5,099 nucleotides of DNA. It comes from Candidatus Altimarinota bacterium (GTDB lineage: Bacteria; Patescibacteriota; Gracilibacteria; UBA4473). Shown here piece after piece: positions 1 to 5,099 of this stretch; within the stretch, counting starts at the first letter, position 1, and every line of letters starts with the position of its first letter. The position numbers and the translations under genes were made by a program. Where the stretch lies: positions 1 to 5,099 of the forward strand of contig JALWQU010000114.1 of assembly GCA_026982915.1 (NCBI GenBank), read 5' to 3'. Below the pieces are notes generated by a model. The model searched no databases and had not been told where the DNA came from. It worked only from the letters and a program-made list of their open reading frames with translations.

Positions 1-34
1 TATGTCTCGAAAAAGATATTAAACAGGTTCTTAG

Positions 35-54
35 TTTTTGACATAGATCAAAAA
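35..54. promoter_or_regulatory. Candidate operator palindrome of the toxin-antitoxin operon
   Basis: TTTTTGA and TCAAAAA form a perfect 7-base inverted repeat separated by six bases (CATAGA). It covers the -35 box of the operon promoter. Antitoxins of the MazE/AbrB type, alone or with their toxin, commonly bind palindromes over their own promoter, so autorepression is a natural reading. That role is inferred from position and symmetry only; A/T-rich inverted repeats also arise by chance. Confidence 0.4.
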
Positions 55-66
55 AAACAATAAAGT
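38..66 (+). promoter_or_regulatory. Probable sigma-70-type promoter for the toxin-antitoxin operon
   Basis: A perfect -35 box TTGACA (38-43) is followed after 17 bases by TAAAGT (61-66), which matches four of six bases of the -10 consensus. Transcription would start near 73, giving a leader of about 25 bases before the antitoxin ATG. The strong -35 box and exact spacing make this the best promoter candidate in the window. Confidence 0.6.
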
Positions 67-73
67 AGGAAGG
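67..73 (+). promoter_or_regulatory. Purine-rich Shine-Dalgarno-like sequence, oddly placed
   Basis: AGGAAGG resembles a ribosome binding site but ends 25 bases before the antitoxin ATG at 99, which is too far for normal initiation. It lies seven bases before an in-frame ATT codon (81-83), and the reading frame is open from there to the ATG. Either it is not used as a ribosome site and initiation is at the ATG, or translation starts at a rare ATT codon. If transcription starts near 73, the site would be lost from the mRNA, which argues against its use. Confidence 0.25.
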
Positions 74-98
74 TAAGATAATTTCACTTTCAAACAAT

Positions 99-380
99 AT
101 GTCACCAATAGTAACCGTTTCTAGTAAGGGGCAGATTACACTTCCTATGGCTCAGCGAAAAAAATCTCCCTATAAAAAATACTTATTAGAAAATCAGGGT
201 ATAAATTTAATATTAAAACCAATTGAAATAAGGGGTATTGAGGAGTCAAAAGAGACTGGGAAATTGGATATTGATAAGGATTTCCATAAACTCGCAAACG
301 ATTCTTTTTCTTTTTGGAATAATTCGGAAGATACGGCACAAGAAGAATTTTATAAGGCCTTACCGGATATTTCAAGATGA
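99..380 (+). CDS. MazE/AbrB-type antitoxin with a disrupted DNA-binding domain
   Basis: This is probably the antitoxin of a type II pair: it would bind and neutralise the toxin encoded next to it and repress the shared promoter. Residues 5-16 (VTVSSKGQITLP) are the hallmark first half of the SpoVT-AbrB swapped-hairpin fold, and NLILKPIEI at 36-44 is its last strand. The C-terminal tail carries SFWNNSED (71-78), like the FW(D/N)NxED signature of antitoxins that pair with PemK/MazF toxins; this tail normally lies in the toxin cleft. The segment between, residues 20-28, is abnormal: the expected R-K-x-L-x-I-K-x-G-D-K pattern is missing and the domain is three residues short. Reading one frame over gives L-P-I-K at 166-177, so two compensating indels are likely. 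The ATG at 99 gives the usual family N-terminus. The gene overlaps the toxin gene by ATGA. The family call is firm; DNA binding by this copy is doubtful. Confidence 0.85.
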   Translation: MSPIVTVSSKGQITLPMAQRKKSPYKKYLLENQGINLILKPIEIRGIEESKETGKLDIDKDFHKLANDSFSFWNNSEDTAQEEFYKALPDISR

Positions 381-685
381 AAAAAGGTGATATTATTTTG
401 ATCTGGTTCCCCTTTTCTGATTTTTCAAGTGGTAAGTACCGACCTTGCATAATCATGCAGGTTTTTGAAAGTGATATTATCCTCTGTCCATTAACGACAC
501 AGAATCATCCAAAATCCATTAAGCTTGATAGTCATGATCTTGATGAAGGTGCTATTGCGCCTAATTCTCAAATAAAATACTGGAAAGTAACCACTATCGC
601 TAAAAAACAAGTAGTTAAAACAATTGCTCGTTTGTCTGAGGATAAACTCAAACAAGTTACAAAAATTTTTCAGGATTTCTTTTGA
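377..685 (+). CDS. PemK/MazF-family toxin (probable mRNA-cleaving endoribonuclease)
   Basis: The 102-residue protein belongs to the PemK/MazF toxins, which usually run 100-120 residues and cleave mRNA at specific short sequences to arrest growth. The N-terminal KKGDIILIWFPFSD (2-15) is the typical first strand and loop. KYRP (20-23) holds the conserved arginine, and CPLTTQ (37-42) matches the strand carrying the active-site threonine of MazF. The C-terminal half (SQIKYWKVTTIAKKQVVKTI, then LSEDKL) follows the family pattern of a final strand and helix. No frameshift or missing core motif is seen, so the toxin looks intact. Its ATG lies inside the antitoxin stop (ATGA), implying translational coupling and keeping toxin output tied to antitoxin. 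It has no good ribosome site of its own. The target sequence cannot be predicted from this sequence. Confidence 0.92.
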   Translation: MKKGDIILIWFPFSDFSSGKYRPCIIMQVFESDIILCPLTTQNHPKSIKLDSHDLDEGAIAPNSQIKYWKVTTIAKKQVVKTIARLSEDKLKQVTKIFQDFF

Positions 686-694
686 TATCACTCC

Positions 695-730
695 GCCCTT
701 TGGGCACCCCCCCGCTTAGAACAAGAGGGG
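695..730. repeat. G/C-rich double-hairpin repeat (REP/MITE-like remnant)
   Basis: Two hairpins stand in tandem just after the toxin gene. The first is GCCC-TTT-GGGC (695-705). The second pairs 710-717 (CCCCGCTT) with 723-730 (AAGAGGGG), with one mismatch and a five-base loop. A run of seven C joins them. The layout resembles short palindromic repeats dispersed between genes in many bacteria. The U-rich stretch after 740 could let the second stem help termination, but the spacing of about ten bases is long. Calling it a repeat rests on its shape, since no second copy lies in this window. Confidence 0.45.
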
Positions 731-757
731 ATTTGCCACTGTTTTTGGTTTTTTGGG

Positions 758-785
758 GCGCAATTCGCTTGCGTTTTTTTTTTTT
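758..785 (+). terminator. Rho-independent terminator of the toxin-antitoxin operon
   Basis: CGCAA (759-763) pairs with TTGCG (769-773) around the loop TTCGC, and twelve T follow directly (774-785). G754-758-type residues upstream can extend the stem by G-U pairs with the start of the T run. It sits 73 bases after the toxin stop and just before the promoter of the next gene, so it separates the two transcription units. Confidence 0.8.
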
Positions 786-812
786 GATGTAGAATTATCA
801 GATTTCTAAAAT
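784..812 (+). promoter_or_regulatory. Probable promoter of the 737-codon gene
   Basis: TTGATG (784-789, four of six matches to the -35 box) is followed after 17 bases by TAAAAT (807-812, five of six matches to the -10 box). Transcription would begin near 819, leaving a leader of about 15 bases without a clear ribosome binding site. The -35 box begins in the last two T of the upstream terminator. Confidence 0.5.
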
Positions 813-833
813 TAATTATAAGCTCCAGAGACC

Positions 834-3047
834 ATGAAATTTCTCTCTTCGTCGATCATCGCTTCTTTCTCACACAAGCAACGCTTTGTTTACAAGGAAG
901 ACTTCAAAAGTGTAGAACATAATATTAATCTTGACGATAAAGCTATTCGTAGAATGGCCAAGGCTCATTTAAGTGATTTAAAAGAAGAGCTTGATGTTAG
1001 TCTTGATGATGGTATCGATTATGATGATGCCATTAATCTCTTGACGCCATACAGCGATCAAAAATTTAATACAAAGAGGCGGTTGTCTGATGGGACTAAG
1101 AACCCCGATTATGTTCCAGAAAATGACAATCCCGAAAAATCAATGCGGGCGGTTTTGGGAATGCAGGCGGCGTTGAAATTACTAGATTATAATCCGGGGA
1201 AGCTTGATGGATTTTGGGGAGATAATACGTCAGGAGCTCTTAAAAAATTTCAAAAAGCTTCTAAAAATGGGGAGTTCGGGGGTACCAATAAATATTCTGT
1301 AAAAGTGGATGGAGATCCAGGACCGAACTCAACAAAGGCGTTGATCGCGGCGTTGAATACTAAAAAACAAGCAGATTCAATGGCGGATGATGATGCTTAT
1401 GCTTATGCAGGAGAAACAATGACGGCTGCGACAGATGATATGATTTATGACTCTATGGACGAGATGGAGTCGGATGAAACGGATGAAGAGGCATTAGCCA
1501 GACTAGAGACCTTTGCTGATAAGTTTAAAAAAGAAATAACAGCCGCTCCAGGAGAAAAAGGATTTATTATTGATGGTTTTGATACGAAGAAGTTTAAGTT
1601 TACAGGGTATCGTGTTTATGATTCCTCCGGAGCAAGGATTGATAATCCCAAAACCCCATTTGATAAACAATTGTTTGCTATTTATAATAAAGGGGCCTGT
1701 AAAATTAATGCAAATACTAAACCAGGTAAATATACTATTAAACAGGTAATCAAAGACATAAAATCTGGAAAAACAAAAACGGTTACAATTAATTTCGAGG
1801 TTAAAAAGGCTCCTCGAGTTGTGGATACGACCATTGAGACTGATTCAGACAGCGACCATATCAATTCATCCTTCGAAACCGCCTCCGAAATCCCCCAACT
1901 CATCCTCAGCAACTTCCCAAAGGAGATTCTAGAAGATGAGGAGGAAATTGAAGCGTTATCAGATAACCAATTTAGACTTTCTTTAAAAGGTACATTTAAT
2001 CCGGTAATAGTTTCCGTAAATAATTCGGAAATCACTGTTTTTGGATATTTAGATTTAAGTGGAATAAAAAATCCACCTAATGGTGCATTCAAGAACGTAA
2101 CGACTATTAATGGAAAATTTTATTATCCTTACGAAAAATCTAATGTACTCCCCAACCTAAAATATGTTCAATTGAGTTGTGATCTTAGAGGGCTCGATGA
2201 TCCAAAAGAGTTTTTTAATAAACATTCGAATTTCAAAGTAGGAAGTGGTTTAATTTATTTAAAAAAAGGTAAAATAAATGATATTTCAAAAAGTAAATTA
2301 CTTTCAATATTAGGTCACCCGAATGAAGGTTTTTTTAGTGAAACTCCTGATAGTACAATGCGTGATCCTCTTAATCCTGCAAAAACTTATAATTTCACTA
2401 AAATCTCTTTACCTTCTGAGGAGGAGGAGTTCGAAGTAATTATGAGAACAAGTCTCAATAATATTCAAAAGCTCCTCTACAGTTATTATAAAGGCAAAAC
2501 CATCATACTTATAGATGATGATGGAAAACTTACGAAATACAAGGGTATTAAGAATGGGGAGAAATTTGATTTGGAGGAAGTCGACGACCAATCACAAACA
2601 GCCGTACCAGGTCCAACCGACTTGCTCGAGACAGCAGCGGGTAAAATAATGGACTCATCCCCCGACACTCCCCAAAAGCCTAACTGGGAAGAATTGAGCA
2701 AGCTTTCTCCTAATAACCAATCAGAAGCTAAAATGTCACCAGAAAAGCAGAAACTTATAAATTTTTTAACAAGAAAATCTCTAAATACAACTAATAAAGA
2801 GGACCTATCAATAAGGATGAGAACTAAGAACTCATTTATACTTAAGGATAACGAATCTGGAACAACATACGATGTATTTCCCCAAGACGATGGAAGTTGT
2901 TATGTAACCAACTTTGAGAATGTTAGATTTAAGGTTGAAAGGTCAAGTTTTGTTGACGGACACAGTATTGACGATATATTTGGTCTTAAGCTTTTAGCAA
3001 ATCGAAAGTTTGCTGAGACTCGAGAAAGAATGAGCAAAAGAAAATAA
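834..3047 (+). CDS. Large multidomain protein with a PG_binding_1 domain
   Basis: I do not recognise this 737-residue protein as a whole. Residues about 103-175 are a peptidoglycan-binding domain of the PG_binding_1 type: the pattern LxxLDY-x-PGKLDGFWGDNTSGALKKFQ, then VDGDPGPNSTKALIAAL, fits the three-helix family with its G-x-x-D-G-x-(F/W)-G-x-x-T motif. Residues 30-70 look helical; 180-225 form an acidic linker. Residues 232-323 alternate strands and turns and end in TVTINFEVKK, suggesting an Ig-like sandwich. A second acidic linker (330-375) leads to an unassigned beta-rich module (about 376-585), a Pro/Ser/Thr linker (585-635), and a C-terminal module (636-737) ending in basic residues. 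No signal peptide or membrane segment is evident; FLSSSIIASF near the start is too short to convince. A stop codon at 819-821 in the same frame excludes a longer upstream start. It is probably a cell-wall-associated or scaffold protein, but the export route is unknown and no catalytic motif is seen. Confidence 0.8.
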   Translation: MKFLSSSIIASFSHKQRFVYKEDFKSVEHNINLDDKAIRRMAKAHLSDLKEELDVSLDDGIDYDDAINLLTPYSDQKFNTKRRLSDGTKNPDYVPENDNPEKSMRAVLGMQAALKLLDYNPGKLDGFWGDNTSGALKKFQKASKNGEFGGTNKYSVKVDGDPGPNSTKALIAALNTKKQADSMADDDAYAYAGETMTAATDDMIYDSMDEMESDETDEEALARLETFADKFKKEITAAPGEKGFIIDGFDTKKFKFTGYRVYDSSGARIDNPKTPFDKQLFAIYNKGACKINANTKPGKYTIKQVIKDIKSGKTKTVTINFEVKKAPRVVDTTIETDSDSDHINSSFETASEIPQLILSNFPKEILEDEEEIEALSDNQFRLSLKGTFNPVIVSVNNSEITVFGYLDLSGIKNPPNGAFKNVTTINGKFYYPYEKSNVLPNLKYVQLSCDLRGLDDPKEFFNKHSNFKVGSGLIYLKKGKINDISKSKLLSILGHPNEGFFSETPDSTMRDPLNPAKTYNFTKISLPSEEEEFEVIMRTSLNNIQKLLYSYYKGKTIILIDDDGKLTKYKGIKNGEKFDLEEVDDQSQTAVPGPTDLLETAAGKIMDSSPDTPQKPNWEELSKLSPNNQSEAKMSPEKQKLINFLTRKSLNTTNKEDLSIRMRTKNSFILKDNESGTTYDVFPQDDGSCYVTNFENVRFKVERSSFVDGHSIDDIFGLKLLANRKFAETRERMSKRK

Positions 3048-3090
3048 CGAGTTGTTATTGCCGAAGGTATCTACCACATTTACCTAATGC

Positions 3091-3145
3091 CGGACGGGGT
3101 GTGTCGAATTTTGGACATAAATTAAAATAGACCAACCCCGTTCGA
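3091..3145. repeat. Long imperfect inverted repeat (hairpin)
   Basis: ACGGGGT (3094-3100) pairs perfectly with ACCCCGT (3135-3141). Inside, GTC (3103-3105) pairs with GAC (3130-3132) and ATTTT (3108-3112) with AAAAT (3124-3128), leaving an 11-base loop. Outer bases can add G-U pairs up to C3091-G3145. It lies 47 bases after the stop of the large gene. It has no T run, so it is not a standard terminator. It may be an RNA 3'-end structure, a protein-binding site or a decayed repeat; the sequence does not decide. Confidence 0.45.
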
Positions 3146-3197
3146 AACGTTTCAAAGGGCCGTAAATCCCCCTAGCCCCCATCCCCGGTAGTCTCTC

Positions 3198-3212
3198 TTG
3201 TCCGCTGGACAA
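3198..3212. repeat. Short perfect hairpin
   Basis: TTGTCC (3198-3203) and GGACAA (3207-3212) form a six-base stem with the loop GCT. It has no following T run. It sits between a C-rich tract and the CCTTCCTCAAGGGTGGG stretch (3217-3233), which itself looks like a worn palindrome, so this may be part of a decayed repeat. Confidence 0.4.
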
Positions 3213-3260
3213 TTCACCTTCCTCAAGGGTGGGATCAAAAGGAACTTGTTTTTAAAAAAT

Positions 3261-3365
3261 TGTCTTTCTGAGCTCGTGACACAACCTGAAGCAGCGAAGA
3301 ATCTTGTGGTTTACAGAAAAGAGATCCTTCACAGCAATCCTTTGCATTCGAAGTTCAGGATGACA
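3261..3365. repeat. 105-base palindromic dispersed-repeat-like element
   Basis: The ends TGTCTTTCTGA (3261-3271) and TCAGGATGACA (3355-3365) are inverted repeats matching at 9 of 11 bases. An inner pair, GAAGAATCTT (3296-3305) and GAGATCCTTC (3321-3330), matches at 8 of 10. The arms between outer and inner pairs are both exactly 24 bases, and a 15-base loop sits in the centre, so the element is symmetric. The termini and the inner GAAGGATCT-like motif resemble palindromic intergenic repeats seen in many bacterial genomes. It codes for nothing convincing and is probably an old non-autonomous element that has lost much of its arm pairing. Confidence 0.65.
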
Positions 3366-3432
3366 TTTCTTGGTGGTTGGCAATAACAAAAACACGGTAA
3401 TTACTTGGTCGGCTGAATTTATCAGACTTTCC

Positions 3433-3461
3433 TTGATTTTCAACGGGCAATAACCTAAGAT
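3433..3461 (+). promoter_or_regulatory. Candidate promoter of gyrA
   Basis: TTGATT (3433-3438) and TAAGAT (3456-3461) each match four of six consensus bases and are 17 bases apart. Transcription would start near 3468, giving a leader of about 24 bases. An AGGAA at 3466-3470 is 21 bases before the ATG and is too distant to act as a normal ribosome site. Confidence 0.4.
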
Positions 3462-3491
3462 TCATAGGAATTTTTTAGACGCCCTATATAC

Positions 3492-5099
3492 ATGACAGAC
3501 GAAAAACAAAAGACCGACGGTACAGAAGAGGATAACGAATTTATGCCAGAGGCAGAAGTCGTTGAGGAAGAAAATCATTTCTTTACCCCAGAAGAAGGGA
3601 ATTACTTTTCGCAAGGACTCGTGCCGGAGATTGAAGACTCCTACCTAAGTTACGCTATGTCGGTGATCGTCGCACGAGCCCTCCCCGATGTCCGAGACGG
3701 TCTGAAGCCCGTTCATCGACGGATTCTCTACGCCATGCACGAAAACGGCCTACGGTCTACGGCCAAATACCGAAAATCAGCGAATGTTGTCGGGGCCGTA
3801 CTCGGAAAATATCATCCTCATGGTGATACAGCGGTGTATGACTCTATGGTGCGAATGGCACAGGATTTTTCCCTTCGGTATCCCTTGGTAAACGGACAGG
3901 GGAATTTTGGGTCCATTGATGGGGATAACGCGGCGGCTATGCGGTACACGGAGGCGAAGATGACAAAAATTGCCGAGCTTATGCTGCAGGATATTGAAAA
4001 GAAAACCGTTGATTTCAAGGATAATTATGACGCTACGGCACAAGAACCAACCGTGCTGCCAACGATTGTGCCTCAATTATTGCTCAACGGGACCATGGGG
4101 ATTGCGGTCGGGATGGCGACGAATATTCCCCCCCATAATATGGGCGAAGTTATTGGGGCGACGCGGCATCTATTGCGAAACCCTGAAGCGACAATTGATG
4201 ATCTATTGACCTATATTAAAGGACCGGATTTTCCTACAGCGGGTGAAATCTATGATGGAGGCGCTGTTAAAGAGATGTATCATTCGGGACGAGGCGGGAT
4301 TGTCATGCGGGCAAAAACCCATATGGAAGACCTAAGGAGCGGTAAAGTAGCGATTATTATTACCGAAATTCCGTATCAGGTAAACAAAGCCGATCTGGTA
4401 ACGAAGATTGCCGATCTGGTTCGAGATAAAAAAATAGTAGGCATTACGGATCTTCGAGATGAATCAAACCGAGAAGGAATTCGGGTAGTTATCGAGCTAA
4501 AAAGAGACGCTTTTCCGAAAAAAATACTCAATCAATTATTTAAGCATACTTTATTGCAGAAGAACTTTAACCTGAATATGATCGCCCTAGTCGATGGTAT
4601 TCATCCACGATTATTAAATCTAAAAGAGGTTTTGAGTTATTTCATCGATCACCGATTTGAGGTTATTCTTCGGCGTACAAAATTTGAATTAGCTGTTGCT
4701 GAGGCACGAGCTCATATCTTGGAAGGTTTAAAAATCGCGCTTGATCATATCGATGAAGTTATCGCGATTATTCGTTCTTCAGAAACGAAAGAACTTGCCT
4801 CAGAAGCGCTTATGGCGAAATTTGGATTATCAGACCTTCAGACCAAAGCGATTCTGGAAATGCGACTGCAAACACTCGCGGGACTAGAACGGAAAAAGAT
4901 TGAAGACGAATTGGCGGAGAAACTAGCCATCATTGAGGAATTAAAAGGTATTATTGCCTCACGAGATAAGCAAGCAGACATTATTGAAAACTCCATGAAA
5001 GAAGCGGAGGAAAAATTTGGGGATAAACGACGGACGAAAGTATTTCCGCACGGATTAGGGAAGTGTAACGCAAAGGATACGATTCACGATGGAGAGATG
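3492..5099 (+). CDS. gyrA: DNA gyrase subunit A (N-terminal 536 residues, cut by window end)
   Basis: GyrA is the DNA breakage-reunion subunit of gyrase; with GyrB it introduces negative supercoils using ATP. The winged-helix and tower core starts near residue 44 ([23 protein letters not shown]). Catalytic Tyr152 lies in [10 protein letters not shown], equivalent to E. coli Tyr122. The quinolone-determining loop is [12 protein letters not shown] (106-117), with Thr113 and Asp117 at the E. coli Ser83 and Asp87 positions. Thr there is normal in several bacteria and is not proof of resistance. [20 protein letters not shown] and EIPYQV follow, then the coiled coil (about 395-500). [10 protein letters not shown] (508-517) marks its end. 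The C-terminal DNA-wrapping pinwheel lies outside the window. The first 40 residues are a very acidic extension (14 Asp/Glu) absent from typical GyrA. A stop codon at 3465-3467 limits the start to ATG 3492, but Met18 (3543) has a better-placed AAGAGGA ten bases upstream. ParC is the alternative but fits less well. Confidence 0.93.
   Translation, partial: MTDEKQKTDGTEEDNEFMPEAEVVEEENHFFTPEEGNYFSQGLVPEIEDSYLSYAMSVIVARALPDVRDGLKPVHRRILYAMHENGLRSTAKYRKSANVVGAVLGKYHPHGDTAVYDSMVRMAQDFSLRYPLVNGQGNFGSIDGDNAAAMRYTEAKMTKIAELMLQDIEKKTVDFKDNYDATAQEPTVLPTIVPQLLLNGTMGIAVGMATNIPPHNMGEVIGATRHLLRNPEATIDDLLTYIKGPDFPTAGEIYDGGAVKEMYHSGRGGIVMRAKTHMEDLRSGKVAIIITEIPYQVNKADLVTKIADLVRDKKIVGITDLRDESNREGIRVVIELKRDAFPKKILNQLFKHTLLQKNFNLNMIALVDGIHPRLLNLKEVLSYFIDHRFEVILRRTKFELAVAEARAHILEGLKIALDHIDEVIAIIRSSETKELASEALMAKFGLSDLQTKAILEMRLQTLAGLERKKIEDELAEKLAIIEELKGIIASRDKQADIIENSMKEAEEKFGDKRRTKVFPHGLGKCNAKDTIHDGEM

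Larger units (their letters stand above)
3048..3491. other. Non-coding region of 444 bases rich in inverted repeats
   Basis: No convincing gene lies here. From left to right it holds a weak A/T hairpin across the stop codon (3043-3059), a long imperfect hairpin (3091-3145), a perfect ten-base palindrome GAAACGTTTC (3145-3154), a C-rich tract (3168-3186), a small hairpin (3198-3212), a 105-base palindromic element (3261-3365) and the gyrA promoter candidate (3433-3461). No standard intrinsic terminator with a U run was found after the large gene. No tRNA or rRNA gene is visible. Confidence 0.7.

Noticed and set aside
1..41. Possible tail of an upstream gene ending with TGA at 39-41 (CLEKDIKQVLSF) or, in another frame, TAA at 61-63
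   Set aside because: Too short to recognise, and two frames are equally open at the left edge. The TGA also lies within the -35 box of the toxin-antitoxin promoter.
1682..2092. 136-codon minus-strand reading frame
   Set aside because: It lies wholly inside the large gene on the opposite strand and has no domain pattern or promoter; best explained as an antisense shadow.
3131..3154. tRNA T-arm-like GTTCGAAAC sequence
   Set aside because: No acceptor stem, anticodon arm or D-arm can be placed around it; it is part of the hairpin and the adjacent palindrome.
3198..3386. 62-codon plus-strand reading frame
   Set aside because: It spans the small hairpin and most of the palindromic element, has no ribosome site, and its protein shows no family pattern. 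Such frames are common in imperfect palindromes.
3252..3443. 63-codon minus-strand reading frame
   Set aside because: It is the other strand of the same palindromic element and runs into the gyrA promoter region. No recognisable protein.
3466..3470. AGGAA as the gyrA ribosome binding site
   Set aside because: It is 21 bases from the ATG, and no in-frame start codon lies nearer.
3804..3842. Quinolone resistance mutation in the gyrA QRDR (Thr at the E. coli Ser83 position)
   Set aside because: Thr is the normal residue at this position in several bacterial groups, and the Asp87 equivalent is intact.
3777..4209. Three out-of-frame or antisense reading frames inside gyrA
   Set aside because: The gyrA frame is strongly conserved across this whole stretch, so these are shadows.
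1..5099. CRISPR array, rRNA, tRNA or complete insertion sequence
   Set aside because: No regularly spaced direct repeats, conserved RNA gene sequences or transposase motifs were seen on either strand.

Overview
The window looks like a bacterial chromosome segment of low to moderate G+C. It uses the standard code: 536 codons of a strongly conserved gyrA are open with no in-frame TGA, while TGA closes both toxin-antitoxin genes. That argues against the UGA=Gly code of Gracilibacteria/Absconditabacteria. The start codons lack well-placed Shine-Dalgarno sequences, one large gene is a multidomain protein with a peptidoglycan-binding module, and the intergenic DNA carries palindromic repeats. Together these suggest an uncultivated lineage, perhaps Patescibacteria/CPR (Peregrinibacteria-like). 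This assignment is inference, not proof.

Bases 1-785 hold a type II toxin-antitoxin operon. A promoter with a perfect TTGACA -35 box lies inside a 20-base palindrome (candidate operator). It is followed by a MazE/AbrB-type antitoxin gene and a PemK/MazF-type toxin gene that overlap by ATGA. A double-hairpin repeat and an intrinsic terminator with twelve T follow. The antitoxin's DNA-binding domain appears damaged by two compensating frameshifts, although its toxin-binding tail is intact.

Bases 786-3047 hold a single 737-residue gene with its own promoter. The protein has a helical N-terminus, a PG_binding_1 domain, an acidic linker, a probable Ig-like beta domain, and two further modules I do not recognise. 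Its two linkers are encoded by DNA much richer in G+C than the neighbouring modules, so the gene looks like a mosaic.

Bases 3048-3491 are non-coding and unusually rich in inverted repeats: a long imperfect hairpin, a short perfect hairpin, and a 105-base symmetric palindromic element that looks like a decayed dispersed repeat. A probable sigma-70-type promoter follows.

Bases 3492-5099 are the first 536 codons of gyrA (DNA gyrase subunit A), cut by the window edge. The gene has an acidic N-terminal extension and arginine codon use (CGA/CGG) quite unlike the AGA/AGG-rich 737-codon gene. The toxin-antitoxin operon and the large gene therefore look like accessory DNA next to a core housekeeping gene. 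No functional link among the three units can be shown from the sequence.
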